Shown here: positions 41,842 to 54,200 of the stretch, in pieces
Numbering within the stretch: position 1 is the stretch's first letter
How the letters are laid out: every line of letters starts with the position of its first letter
From: Euglena gracilis
Lineage: Eukaryota > Euglenida > Euglenophyceae > Euglenales
Direction: 5' to 3'
DNA length: 64,000 nt
NCBI GenBank assembly: GCA_039621445.1
Contig: CP154956.1
Location: 63,628,257 to 63,692,256 of the forward strand
Program-made: the position numbers and the translations under genes
Notes under the pieces: model-generated
Told to the model about the DNA's origin: nothing
The model's database searches: none
Seen by the model: the letters and a program-made list of their open reading frames with translations, nothing else

Positions 41842-42360
41842 ATGATGAGGGTGACATATTCAGCGCTGGAATTATCCCTCTTGGAGCCCATTACCTTTGA
41901 TGGTGACCAAGGTACTCTTAGACTTGTGGTGACTGCCAATGGTCGTCGTGGGAAAGCATGGGTGCCTGTTGATGGGATCAAGTGTGGCCGCACTGATGTG
42001 GAATATATCGCTCTTGTGGATGATGATGGTGGACCAGTACCCAGGACCCAATCAATTAGTTCAGATGTTAGCACAGGGTTCAGTTTAAAGCTAAAAATTA
42101 AAGCCAAAGGAAAACTTTTTGTCTTTGCCCAAGGAGCATTGTTAATTACAGTTCCATGTGGAACACACAAGCCATTTTTTTGTTGTTGTGGTAATGGTGG
42201 TGGCCCCATCCCCTCGAAACCCCTGCAAAGCCAGGTTTTCTGTGGATTTGAGCTCCACCTGCCTGGTGGAGCATGGAGCAGCAGATGTTTGAGAGATATG
42301 GTTGCCCTCCCGGCGTTCAGTTCCGGGGGAATCAAATTAACAATTATGCAAGGGTTTTGA
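41842..42360 (+). CDS. Hypothetical protein, 172 codons, unrecognised
   Basis: A single open frame from ATG 41842 to TGA 42358-42360 with non-repetitive, evenly mixed composition, unlike the run-derived ORFs around it. The product starts MMRVTYSALELSLLEPI, has alternating hydrophobic stretches (GTLRLVVTANGRRGKAWVPV; KLKIKAKGKLFVFAQGALLI) suggestive of beta strands, a CCC cluster at about residues 113-115 and no signal or membrane segment. An in-frame stop lies 30 bases upstream, so it could also be an internal or last exon with an acceptor just before it. I do not recognise the family. It may be a gene, an exon or an old element fragment. Confidence 0.4.
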   Translation: MMRVTYSALELSLLEPITFDGDQGTLRLVVTANGRRGKAWVPVDGIKCGRTDVEYIALVDDDGGPVPRTQSISSDVSTGFSLKLKIKAKGKLFVFAQGALLITVPCGTHKPFFCCCGNGGGPIPSKPLQSQVFCGFELHLPGGAWSSRCLRDMVALPAFSSGGIKLTIMQGF

Positions 42361-42379
42361 GGGGTTAGCCAGAAAGAAA

Positions 42380-42665
42380 GGATGTATTTGGGGCAAGGTG
42401 CGCAGCTGACCCTGGATGTTCATACGGGTTGACGCAAGGTCCTTAGTACTCGATTTTAGGCCCTCAGCGATTTCCTTTTTGGTTCCCCACCATTTTTTAG
42501 ACATTTTGGAAACATTGATTTTTTGACCCCGGAATGGCATGTATTTGGGCCAGGCGTGCAGCTGGACCTGACGGCCTCTGCGGGTGGTAGAGGGTCCCTG
42601 GGGCTTTACTTCAGGCCCCCAGTGATTTCCTTTGATTGGCCACCATTTTGGAGATAGACGGTCTC
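42380..42665. repeat. Two diverged ~155-bp tandem units
   Basis: GTATTTGGGGCAAGGTGCGC to CCCCACCATTTTTTAGA and GTATTTGGGCCAGGCGTGC to GGCCACCATTTTGGAGA share order and spacing. Confidence 0.55.
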
Positions 42666-43620
42666 CAGGGGTACATTTGGTCTGGCAGACACTTTCAGAA
42701 ATAATGTGTAATTTGAAATTTTGATTTTCATTTTTTTAGCCGAATCTAACCTGGCGAAATTGCTGAATCGGAATTTCTGCATCACCTCCATTTGACCCCC
42801 AACTCCCCGCCAGGCCTGAGGTATTCAACCGACAAGGGCACCAGTTTCAACTCTGCGAAAGCCAGGAGCCAGTCGCTCGCGACTGAGAAAGAAAAATCCT
42901 GGAACGAGTCCTGGGCCATGGTGATAGTTTGGGGTTTTCATTACCTACCCAAGGGTATATTTTTAGGAGAATTTTACCCCAGAAATGGTCCGTCCAAATC
43001 CAATTTTTTGAATGAGTTGATCCATCCACCCATCCTTTGAGGCCATTTTTGGTTCATTTAGGGGTCAAAACACTCTTTACAAAATGACTGAAGATTTTCA
43101 TTGAGATTTATTTTGAATTTTTTATGAATATGAAGAGTGTCGTGTTTTCTGCTTTTTAACTCCAAAATTGATCAACAATGATCAATAAAAAATCCCCTGG
43201 TGTTTTGGGGCATTTGGGATGGAAAACGTTTTATTTCGGCACGCCATGTTGGGACCCTATTTTCCGGCATGGAACCCCACCCCCCTAATCAGACCCCGGG
43301 GCTTGGCACGGCATGGACCCCCCTCCTGGACAGTCCCCCCCCCTCTTGCAAAGTCCTCGTCAGCCATGCCAACCCCCCGTTGTGGTTGTTGTTGTCGTCG
43401 TCGTCGTCGTCGTGGTTGTTAGTTTACCAATGAAATCTGCTTTTTGATTCTTGAGTTTCTCATGAATGAATGATGTGTGTGTGTGTGTGTATGTGTGTTT
43501 TTCGGATATGCGGAACCATACCCATTTGCCCAAATACCACCCTCACCTTATTGTCTTTGGCCCCAGACGACGAACGTTTTTTTTTCCTTTTGTACCTTTT
43601 TATTGGTCCCAGGAGGCAGG
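42666..43620. other. Spacer; no gene recognised
   Basis: Includes a GTC trinucleotide stretch (43395-43412) and a GT stretch (43474-43498). Confidence 0.4.
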
Positions 43621-44028
43621 TAAACCTCCCCAAATAATACCCCCCCCCCGGGGTATTATTTTTTCGCCCGAAGTCCCGGCCCGAGGGGGGGGGGTATTAT
43701 TTGGGGGGGGGGTATTATTTTTCCAAAATTTTCGAAATTTTTTGAAGTCCCGTAAAACCCAAAATAGCACCCAAAACCGCCCTTTGGGGTCATTTTTTGC
43801 ACTTTCTTGTGAAATTTACCATTTTTGGAGGTCAGATGAGCCAGAAAAATCCATTTTTTTCATAATTTGTTGTCAGAAATTGTGATTTTTACCTACATTT
43901 TCGGTCAAAAATCCGGGCCTTCGGCCCGAAACCAGGGGGGGGGGGGGGTATTATTTCGGCGGCCGAAGTCGGACCCCAAGGGGGGGGGGGGTATTATTTG
44001 GGGGGGGGGGTATTATTTGGGGGGTTTA
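43621..44028. mobile_element. TA-flanked AATAATACCCC element
   Basis: Ends TAAACCTCCCCAAATAATAC and GTATTATTTGGGGGGTTTA. Inner words GGGGGTATTATTT repeat at both sides. The middle (43730-43910) is plain AT-rich sequence. It lies just upstream of the first gene. Confidence 0.72.
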
Positions 44029-44138
44029 GCCAGACAATAATGGGGAGGGGTAACAGGGGAGGGGTCACATGCTTCCCACCATCTCCAACCCTGCCTCCAT
44101 ACAAGTGGTTCTCATTTAATGTTTCCAACGCTGAGAGA

Positions 44139-47100
44139 AGCAGCAACAAGAACAAGGTTTCTCACAACAAGGCCAGCTTTTGACAAGGCCCACTTGTTGG
44201 TTTGACCGAGTCCTGCCTTTGGGGGACCTTCATGTCATCTTCACCTTCAAGCCACGGGCCCGCCCCCAGGAGCTCCTCCTCCCTCAAGACAGCATTGGGA
44301 CCCACCTTCAGCCGTCGGCCCTAAATTTCGAGGAGGAGGCGCATCCACCCCGCCCCGCCCCCACCGCCTCGACCCCCGTCCGCCCCCTCCCACCCCAGGC
44401 TCACCCCCTGCCAGCACAGCCAGCCCACCTCTTGCCGGCGCAGCCCACCATCATCCCGGCAGCGGCTCGGGGTGAGTTCCCCATTGCTACGCAGGGCCTC
44501 TTAAAAGGCCACGCCGGCGGGGAGCACGGTCTGGTGCTGCACCAGCGGTTGCAGGACCGCCTTCAAGCGCTGCAGCCCGTCCCGGCGGTGTCCCTGGTGG
44601 TCCGGGAGGTGCGGGAGGTCCCCCGGGTGGATGCGCCACTGCTGGTGGAGCTTGCGGTCACCTCTCACCTGTCGCACACTTCTGCCCAGCCAATGTCAAG
44701 CAACGGAGTTGTGGTGTGGAATGAGGTGTGCTCGTGATCTCCTGATTGATGCATTTTGCAGTATGGGGCTTTGTTGTAAATGGAGTGACCCCTGCTCAAA
44801 GAAAACGAGACATGAGACGTTTTGAAGAAAACATTTTTTTTGTAAAACATTTAGGCTGGATTTAGCCGAATTTTCGGCCTAAATATGGGAGAATTCGATC
44901 TACCTTGGGTATAAAAAAAAACCCTCATACCACTAGAGCCCCCTGGGGTCCAAGCAGTGCGTGGCTGCAATCAACATTCCCAATTCATTTTAATTTGCTG
45001 GCCCTTTTTTTTTTAAATAGACCTGTAATATTTCGGCCTGAGATTTGGCCCCAGTTGTGGCCCAAACCCTATCTTTGCCAACAACTCCATTTGTCCGAAC
45101 TCCTCACACAGGAAACCCCCCATGGCGGTCCATAAGGGACAGGGAGTTTTTTTTTCCCTTGAAGGCCGCCCCTTAAGGATCGCCCTTAGGCCTAAGGGAC
45201 GGTCACAGCCGATCCGGGGATGGAACCGGGTCAAAAATCAAAAAAAGTTGCGAATTTTTTTGACGTTTTGGGTGGATGGGTGATGGTCCAAAGATGACAG
45301 AAACCACTTTTTTTTTTCCTGAAGCCGACCCATTTCTGCCAAAATATGGCTGGTTTTTTCGTCCATTTTCCAAAGAATTTTTCATTGAATGTGCTGGGAC
45401 AAAAAAAAATTGTTAAGGCCCGCCCTGCTCCCCCCTCCCCGGATCCCCAGTTCCGGTGCGTCATACACAGGGAACAGATTGCTACCCACCCCTGTGCTAT
45501 TGTACTCCGCACCCTGTACTGCTGGGTCAGCACAATACCCTTGGCCCTGGGTCATGCTTTTTTTCTGATTTCGATCCTGGCGACAAATTTGAGGATGGGC
45601 TTTATGCCGTGATTCATTTCTGCATCCCACTCTAAAAAAAATTCTGATTTTTCGAGAAAAGCAAAGCAAAAACATTGTTCCTGAATGAATCAAGGTTTCT
45701 TCGATGGGGAGGGAGACGCTAAAGGTGTCTCAAAAATTATCATAAGGATTTTCAAAAGGCAAATAAAACATAAATTTGTTATGTGTTTCAGGCTAACGGC
45801 AGCAAAAAGGCCAAAAACACGTTTTTTTATATATTTTCTCCAACCAACGTTTATTGAATCCGTGTCAATCAAATCAATAGCAGAGGGATGCGAGTTAGAA
45901 GGGGCATCCGACGGAAAAATAATCTGCAACCCACAAGCACAACCAGCATAGTAAAGCCGGCGATGGTTGCTCAACCGCACACCAATTAAATTTTTTGTTG
46001 CTACCGCACTGACCGCTTTTCTTTATGTTCCATGGGAGGGCAATGAGGCAGACAGCAAGAGAAGAGCAAAACAAAAGTTGAAAAAGAGAAAATCTGCAAA
46101 AATTGGCGGAAAAGAAAACTTATGCGCAAGACACGTACCTTGAACCACCCCAGGGCCACTGCAAAGATATCGTGTTAGCTTGGGGGGGGACTGCCACCCG
46201 AACCTCCCTCCCCAAAGAGGTGGAGTGGGGGGGGTCGCCAAGCGACGCCCTCCTTGGGGGGGACAAAATCTGTTGACAACTGTTTCAAAATCCAGGCCAC
46301 GTTTTTTTTGAAGGCTCTTGGACAAAAATATATTTACCCAATCTACTCTCAGTACTGAGAGTGAGAGTGCCGTCATAGAGCTAAAAGGGCTGCCCAGCTT
46401 ATTTATTCCCCAGCCAATAATTTATACGCAATGTGGTTTCTCTCTGTTGGTGTGCTTCCAACCTGCCCAACGTTTCCAGGCGTTTCAGATCGGCATCGCT
46501 CCGGAGGATGACCTCATTTTCTGCCTCACAACCAGACCTTTCCTTTCAGACATCCCCAAGGAAAGCTTCAATCCTCCTCACCTACAGTAGCACACATAAC
46601 ACAATTCTGGTGGAGGTAAGAATCAACCCCCCCCCCGTTTGAAGTTTGAACCCAGCGGAGGATTGGTGATCAGTGGTTGAATGGAGAGATAAGTAGTATT
46701 GTCAGTCGCCCTGACTTGTCATTGCTTAAGGTGTGTCCAACCCCACCCGGGGGGGGGGGGGGGGGGGGGCTGGTTTTTCGGAGGTTTTTACGACCGTAAG
46801 TGGCCCACGCCAAAGGCACCGGAATTTTTTGTTTTTTTCCGTTGATTTTGAGCCATTTTGGTCGAAGGGGTGGTCGCAATGGAGGGGTCGGTAAGCATAC
46901 GACATGCGTTCCAAGCCCCGACCCCCCCCCCAAGACGCCAGTTGGGAAATGGCTGCCTGGGACAGAAGCCGGGGGCGTCGTGGGCAGTGGGGCGGTGAAG
47001 GGGGAGAAGCTGATGAGCTACAAGGCCCACGACGTGCTCGTCGGCCTCGGGGACGCGAAGGGTCGGCCAGTCGGGTCGCTGCTCGTCGCGGTGGGGGGCG

Positions 47101-50100
47101 GCACGGCACACATCCTGCATGAGTTCGGCATCGCGGAGGTCCGGACAGGGATGAATGCGATGGTGGGTGGCGGGCACACTAATTTGAGGAGGGCCAGGCC
47201 TGTGCCTGTCCAACGTCACAAGCTTGTTTTGCCAGGCACCCGTAGAAATTCTCAAGCATTGGCAGAATTTGCTCTGGTTTTATTGAAATGCAAAGCACCA
47301 AAAGCATTGTGCATGATCTGAATTGTTATGTTTTGTAGTGGCTGACAAGTTTTTCAAATATTGAGCCACTCTTTGTCATAACCATTTGGGTGTGTTTTAA
47401 GAAAGAAGGAAGAGGAGATTTCTGTTGGATTTCTGATTTTATTTGATTTTTTTTGTTTTTTCTGAAAAGCACGCCATGAAGGCAAGTTTTTTTGTTCCTT
47501 CCCTTGCCTCCCCACTCTGGTAGATCACAGATGGCACATTTCCAGGTTTCGGGTTTCACCCAAAGAAAACATAAATAGTAAAGCTGTAAAGAAAAACAGC
47601 GTGTCAAATTAATTTCTTTGTTGGACGTTTTTTTTGCAGAATGCATGTCTAAAAGAGTTTGCATTAAAATTATTTTGAATTGCCTTCCTTTCATTTCCCT
47701 TCCTTTTGGGCATTTAACCCTGGCGGAGGGAGCGCAATATGCCTTATGACAATTGGCTGCAGACGTTGGCCGACCGCACCCAAGACCCTTCACGACAGAA
47801 TGGTCTTATCTCCGGGATCAATTATTATGATAAGTTATTTTAAATGACGAAAGCACACGCACACGCACACGCATACACAAGGTGTATGTCCCCATCGACA
47901 AATTTTATTCCTGGTTGGTGAGGATGGGGTGGTCGACCCCCGCCCCCACACCACCCATTAGGTTTCTGGGATCCTGTTCAGCCGTGGGGTCAGCTCAGAG
48001 GCTGAATCTGACATGGCTGGAGAAAAACTCTTCGGATTTATGTTAAACTTTACTTTTGCTGTAGAAGGAATTTTCCAGTGTGGTGCTGCGGTCTTCGGTT
48101 GTGGGGAGTCTTCCCTCCCCCACCTGCCTCCCCCCCCAGACCTTCCCATCCAGCCTGGCTGACCCCGCTATGGTCTTTAATCCGCCCCGATGGCCTGTGT
48201 TGGGCATGAGGAGGTCTTGGATTCTTCTCCGTCAAAGGCGGTGGCCTCCGGCCGCCCCTCTGTCACCAACTGCATTCCGCACTGCCAATGCAGACGCAGA
48301 TGCCCCCACCTCGCAGGGCCTTGACCGGAATCAGGTCCGCACTCCCCGGCCGCTGGCGTACGGCGGCCCATCCAGGCCTTTGCTGTTGGGTGGGCCCCCC
48401 CTGGAGGGCAGTTCGGGTGGTAGCCCCGGCCTAACAGTTTTCTCCCAAATAAGGGAGAGTGGTTTTCCCCCCTAACCAGTGGCTTTGCCCTCAGCAAACG
48501 GGCTTTCTCAGAGAGAAAGCCCAAGGTCAAGTGAGGATGGTTTTGGGGTGGGCCGGAGGGGCGTGCCGCGAGGTTTTTGGAAACGTTGGACCCCCTGGGG
48601 GGTCGGGTTGCCGGTGGGTCAACCTCCCTTCGGGGGGGGGGGGTGGCCCTGGAGAGGGTTCCTCTATTTTTCGGCGCGGATTTTTTAAACCCAAAAAGTG
48701 GGCCCCTCAGACTCCCCGGGGGGGGGGGGGAGTGGGGGAACCCTCCTTCCACGGTCTGTTTAAAAAAAAATCCCTGGGCGTGACCTGCTGTGAGGTTGGA
48801 ACCAACAAACCCCAATAGTACCCCAGAAATCCTCTAAAATCCCAGAAATTTTTTGCTTTTTTTTCGACAAAAAATTCTTTAAATGTGGCCAAAAACTGCA
48901 TTTCGAGTCCATGTGGGGCATTTGGGGGGTTTCCCTGAGCTTCGCATCCATCTGAAATTTTGTCTTTTTGGCAATGCCTCTGTTTAAAGGTGGGTGGGTG
49001 TCCCAGTTGACCTTTGAAGCAAACCCCTCAGGACAAGGGAACATATTCCCTCCTGGGGGGGTTGTTGGGCTTGGGTTGAAAACATGTTTCCCCTGGCTGG
49101 CCTCGGGCTGGACCGTCTGGACCCAGGCTGGGCATCATAATTATAAATTGGACAAGGGAATTCCAAAAAAAAATCAAAGAAAGTCTGTAAAAAAAAAAAC
49201 CCTCAAAAGGGCCCTTTTTTCATTTTTTTAGCATTTTTTCAAAAAAAAATCCGGCCCTTTGTGTCGAAGAAATTTTCAGTTGCTCGGCAACAAATGGGCC
49301 GGCTGGCTGGGACAGCCACCCCCCCCCCTGGGAAGGGGGGGTTCACATGTCGTCCGATTGGCGCACCAATGGAAACGTGACGTTCCCGCACCATTGGCGT
49401 GCACTGGCCCCCCAGCCAGTCCAAAGCAACCGGCGTGGCCCCGCCCGCCAGCTGGCTGCCGGCGCCGCCGCAGGTGGGGACCGTCGGGGGGCGGTTCGTG
49501 GTGGAGCGCGTCCCGACGGACCGCCGGCTGCGGCAGGGGACACACACCGTGGAGCGGCCGTGGCACGGGCGGGGGCTCTGCCTGCGGGTCCTGGAGTTGA
49601 AGGGCCGCTCCCCCGGGGGGCTGCACCTGCAGATCCAGGACGCCGAGGTGTGTGCGCCTGACAATTGGGCTGACTGATCTGTGTGCTCTTTGGTGATGAA
49701 TGGCACGTTTCAGTGGGGTACTGTGGGTTTTTTTTTGTCCACCTGCTTTTATGTCGAAGCCTGGCAGGGCTGTAACAGTGTAAGGGCAGGCCTGGTGGGG
49801 GGAGGGTCGGACCCCCCAACCAGCAGGTGGGGGGGGGGGGTCGAACCCCACTGTGCAAGGAAGATTTTGGCCTTCGGCGCCGAAGGAAAATTTTGACCCA
49901 AAAAATCTGCACCCCCAACATACGGGACAGCCTAGTGGGGGGGGGGGGGTCGAACCCCCCACCTACCATGATGGGCTGGGGGTGGTCAACCCCCCACCCA
50001 CCACCCAAAGGGTTTTGGGGATTCCTGTTCAGCCCTCAAGCCTGGGGGGGGGTCCAGATGAAGAAATTTGGGCTGGAAAAAGATTTCTGTGTTTGTGTTT

Positions 50101-51236
50101 GCGTGTTTGAAAGGCAGACGGGTGGCTAATGGTCCGCCCAACCCCCCCCCCCCCAGTGGTTGCGGCAATGACAGCAAATGTGCTTTATTTAGCGCGTAGA
50201 TCCAGTACCTCCTTTGCTTTTGAGCCAGTAATAACATTGATGAGGCATCATCATCATCTTTGTTATTGTAATCATCATGTATTATTATCACAATGATTGC
50301 TATCGTCGTGGTGGCGGTGATGGTGGTGGTTTCCTGGGCCCCACAGACCCGACACATGGTGCATGTGCATGTGCACGCATCTTGAAGCATTATCAAGCAT
50401 CTTTCTTTCTTTCTTTCTTTCCGTTTGAGTGCGCTCCAGTGTTGTCCCCCGTGTGTCCCGCAGTTGCTGCAGCAGGCCAGCGTGGAGGACGCCCTCAACG
50501 CGTACTTCACACTGGAGATGGCGGAGGACGAGGCGGTCACACTGCGCCTGCTGCACGACAGCGACGTGTTGGCAACGGGCCGCTTCCTGTCCAGGGCGCC
50601 CCACGCTTCAGCCCACCCCCAGCCCCCCATCCCCCCCCTTGGGTTAACCAACTGAAGGATGGCCTACCAACCCTCTGGTGTGCCTTTCCATGGGTACCCC
50701 CTGTGTCCACCTAACACGCTGGTCTACTGAACACCTCTTGTTTGGACGTGGACTGCAGCTTTTGTCACCAAAGTGTTTGTTGGGCACGGGGGGTCAAAAG
50801 TTGTTTGTAATTTTGATGTCACCAACCTTTATGGAACATCCAGCCACTTTGGATCATTCGGGGGGGGGGGGTGGATCTCAACCAACAATTCCTTGATTTA
50901 TTATCCCCCTCCTTCGATGGACCAAGCGAGCCAAATTGGGTCGCACGACGGAATTCAGTACGCGGTGCATGGGGTCAGCCCTGAGGTGAGGTGGGCTGTG
51001 ACGGGAGGTGACGGGCTCTCCTTTGCAGGGGCAAAGGTTTTGGCCACCGACGGGCCCTGCGGGTGGCCGCCCACCTCCTCCAGTCCGCAGCCCCGGTGGA
51101 GGTGGCGCTGTACGGGGCGGACGGTCGGGTGGACTGTGAAGTGGTGCTGGAGCGTTTGGCGGACGGCCCGCTGGGGTACTCCTTCGGCTCCCGGGAGGAG
51201 ATGCTGGCCGCCCCCTCGCCCATCGTGCTGCGGTAG
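44139..51236 (+). CDS. Unrecognised multi-exon gene with nonconventional introns
   Basis: Exons supported by coding look and matching phases: A about 44139-44683, B 46965-about 47138, D 49474-49647, E 50464-50588, F 51065-51236 (stop TAG). Exon A encodes a Gln-rich start (KQQQEQGFSQQGQ), a Pro-rich linker and LQDRLQALQPVPAVSLVVRE. B: GEKLMSYKAHDVLVGLGDAK, GRPVGSLLVAVGGG. D: VGGRFVVERVPTDRRLRQGT. E: LQQASVEDALNAYFTLEMAE, VTLRLLHDSDVLATG. F: EVALYGADGRVDCEVVLERL, GYSFGSREEMLAAPSPIVLR. Introns A-B and E-F are of the nonconventional CAG/CTG kind; D-E is GT-AG. The B-D join is uncertain and may hide another exon; the 5' end is not resolved. Third positions are strongly G/C. No family recognised. 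Two adjacent genes cannot be excluded. Confidence 0.55.
44684..46964 (+). other. Nonconventional intron A-B of the unknown gene
   Basis: Starts GCCCAGCC (CAG at +4 to +6) and ends CCTGGGACA (CTG at -8 to -6). CCCAG and CTGGG are complementary. Phase 0 on both sides. Holds a copy of the 38.4-kb repeat (45165-45420) and a G run at about 46748-46770. Confidence 0.6.
45165..45420. repeat. Dispersed repeat shared with 38.4 kb, copy 2
   Basis: GGCCTAAGGGACGGTC, GCCGATCCGGGGATGGAAC, GACGTTTTGGGTGGATGGG and TTCATTGAATGTGCTGGGAC in the same order as 38370-38600. It lies inside an intron. Confidence 0.55.
47139..49473 (+). other. Putative large intron B-D
   Basis: Ends fit GT-AG (GAG|GTCCGG; CCGCAG|GTGGGG), phase 0. 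An alternative nonconventional donor GGACAGGG at 47143 would pair with CTGTCACC near 48267 and define an extra exon, which I could not confirm. Contains G/C-run blocks at 48600-48740. Confidence 0.4.
50589..51064 (+). other. Nonconventional intron E-F of the unknown gene
   Basis: Starts GTCCAGGGC (CAG at +4 to +6) and ends GCCCTGCGGGT (CTG at -8 to -6). CAGGGC pairs with GCCCTG. It splits a Leu codon (CT|G). The stop lies in the exon that follows. Confidence 0.7.
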
Positions 51237-54200
51237 GCTGGTGGGGCCGGGGACGTGGCAGTGCCTGTGTCCCGATGCCTCAGCCTCCTTCTTGTGAAGT
51301 CTGAGTGAATTGTGGTGGGTCCCTGGCAAACCCAAAAGTGGATTATCACAGTGATTTTGGTCCCTGAAATTCATTTGATTTTTTTTTCAATGAGCAGGTG
51401 GTTGGTGGTGATGCACCTCCTCACCTCTTTGTCTAAAAACTGAAAATATGGGTAAGAAGCATACAATCACTTAGTCACTGGCTGACCCCAGGGGGGGGGG
51501 ACTGGATTTTTCGGAGTGACTGACTGGTTTTTGGCCTAGACCCCCTCCCCCCCCCAGGGGGTGGGGGGTCGGCAAAAAACCACTAAAGTGACCCGGCCCC
51601 AAAGGTGCCAGAAATTTTTTGGCCTTTTTTGCATGTTTTTGGTCAAATTTCCTTTGGATTCCAGAGTGGCCGACCCCTCCCCCGGGGGGGGGGGGGGTAG
51701 TGACTGTTTCCCGAAGAAGAAAAAAAGTGACTGACTGGTTTTTCGAAGAATGGACTGATCCCCCCTTCCCCCCCCCCCCGGGGGGGTCGGTAAAAAATTG
51801 TATGATAAGAAGCTGTGGGGCAGTGCTGGGACAGGGGGAGCGGTCCTGGATAGTAACAGGGTGAGCGTTTTTCGATTTGGATAAAGTCTGTCTTGTGTCT
51901 TGCGGATATTTTTTTTGCTTTTTTTTGACTTCTGTTGAACTATTGGAAATTTTCACCTGGTTCTTTCTCTGTCCATATTTTTTGTTAATTTTTTTTTTTT
52001 GCCCAACAAATTGCATATGTTTGGTCAGCTGATTGCGTATTTGAGTAAATTGTGAAAAAAAAATTGTGTAGAAATGGTTTTTTTTTAATTGGACCGACAA
52101 GTTTTCAATAATTCAAGGCGGGTTAGGGTATAGCTGGCTAGGTCTCACCTTCCCTAAATCATCCCACAACATCCCAAGTTGAGGAGGCAGCTGTTGGGCT
52201 TTGAAATACACAGGTGTTTGTGCTGTAGGCTTTGGGGAGACCTGTCTCGAGCGCCACAACTGTCAAAGTCATGGCTGCCATCCCCTCTCCTGAGGCACCA
52301 AGGCACAGCAAAGGGAGCAAAAAGCAAAGCTTTATGTGTTTGTATTTGAAATGGGCCTGAACGTGTATATGTGAGAATGAACCCCTTGTGATGGTGACCT
52401 CCCCATTTCCCCATTTGTAAGGACCAAAATTGTCCATCAATGTGATAAATTACCAGGCTGGGTGGGTAATTTCTCAAAATTGGTGGGAATTGCCCAATGG
52501 GTTGTTATCAGTGTGGGGCGTCGTATCAGAGGGGTTCGTTCTAAATGGGGTTTACATTCGCTGCAAATGGTGGGCCCATCCCCCCCTCTGGGACACAGTC
52601 ACTAGCCGGTGCCATACCGCCCCAAAGCCGATCCATGCTGGGCACAGCCTCCCCCCCCCCCGCCTGCTCACCCTTATTGGCCCACCACTGCCGTGGGTCC
52701 GCCTTTTTTTTGGACAGCTCCCCACCGTGCCTTCTCTCTCCTCCGCCATCCTTGCTGTCTCTCCCACCTGCCCCTGCCCACCCTTGTCAAATTCAACCTT
52801 GTATGATAGAGAGGTGCCGTGCGCCAAACCTGAGCGTGTTGAATCTGTGTATCGCTTCGAGTTGGGGTGGTGGTGGGACGTTGCAAAATGCAGGAGGTTT
52901 GTGAAATCGCACACAGAGGCCACACAGGGCAGCCACAAAATTTAGAGATGGCACTCACCATGGGTGTTACCCCCATCCACCCTGCGATCCAGGAGGAGGG
53001 TGGGGTCCCCCAATGTCGCGCTGTCTGAATCGTTTGAGTGTTTCCCAAAAAATTTTCTGGCACTTTGTGCCGACACCCGTACCTGGACCTCCGGCACAGG
53101 ACACTTCCTGGGGGGGGTCGACCCACCTCCCACCAGGCTGGGGGATCTTCCGAGTTAAAAAAAAAAACCTGTAGTTGATTAGAGGCTGACACCCTCCCCC
53201 CTCACCAGCGGCGGCGACAGGTCCCCCCCCCCAGGCAGGGGAAGCACCGCTGAATGGGTATCCTGGAAACCCAATGTTTGGTGGGGGGTCGACTCCCTCC
53301 CCATTGTGATGGGGGGGGGGGGCATGGCACACAATCACAATGGGGAGGGAGGCATTGGCGTTAGGGGATTTTGAGGGGGAACGCTCGAAGGGCGACAAGA
53401 AGTTAACAGTTTGTTGCATAAATAAATGGGCAAAGTGGTACAGTATTACATCTTGAATTTCCCAGCCCGGAGGGAGGGTCCAGACCAGTATTTTGATTTT
53501 GACGTTAAAATCATGCATTGCCACCCGATTGGCAGCGATACACTAACAGGTTTTCATATACAGAATTGCAAAATTAACGCTAATTCGATGGATCAAATTA
53601 TGTTGAAAATCCTGTAGGAACTTCCATTATGGGATAGTTTCCTTCACTTGGCATTCATTGTTTTTTGTGCTGTACCCTTTTTGTCCCCCCACCAATTTTT
53701 GTTCATCTGGGAGTCCCAGCAGGTGGGTCAGTGGGACACCAACCCAATTTGTATATATTTCTCCTTTCATCAAAAATTATACCCGACCAAACCAGGATTC
53801 CATCGAAAAACTTTTTTGCATTGGGAGTTTTCTAAAAAACAAAGAAGGAATGATGACAATGATGTTGACAATCGCCACCAAAAAGCGCGAGACGAGACAG
53901 AAACAGGTTCAATTTGAAAACTGGTCATAACTCAATAGAAGATGGTGGGGGGGATCGACCCTCCTACCCCCCCACCAGGCTTCCCTGTACAGTCCTGGGG
54001 GAGAGGGGTGGGGGATCGCTTTGTGCTATGGGCCTCCCACAGCAGCCCCCCCCCCTCCCGCCCTCCACGGGGTTGAGTTTTGGTCCCAGCTCGGCTGATC
54101 GAGGTAAATTTCCCTTGAAAATGGCCATTTTTGGGCCCTGTCCCTTCGGCATGGGGCATGTGCTGTAAGCACAACCCACCCCAAAACCGATGGTTTGTCA

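Noticed and set aside
1-44000. Contamination or assembly artefact because of the many G/C runs
   Set aside because: The runs recur in ordered, inverted structures with target duplications and matched empty sites, and related repeats occur in introns of the gene-bearing part.
46788-47255. Minus-strand 155-codon ORF opposite exon B
   Set aside because: It is the antisense shadow of a GC-rich exon; the + strand reading is more protein-like and fits splice phases.
48170-48340. Extra exon of the unknown gene
   Set aside because: A CAG/CTG pairing and phase could be found (GGACAG with CTGTC), but the product looks random and the 3' join to exon D does not pair.
49276-50651. Three 220-codon minus-strand ORFs
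   Set aside because: Antisense of exons D and E plus C-run sequence; low-complexity Pro/Arg composition.
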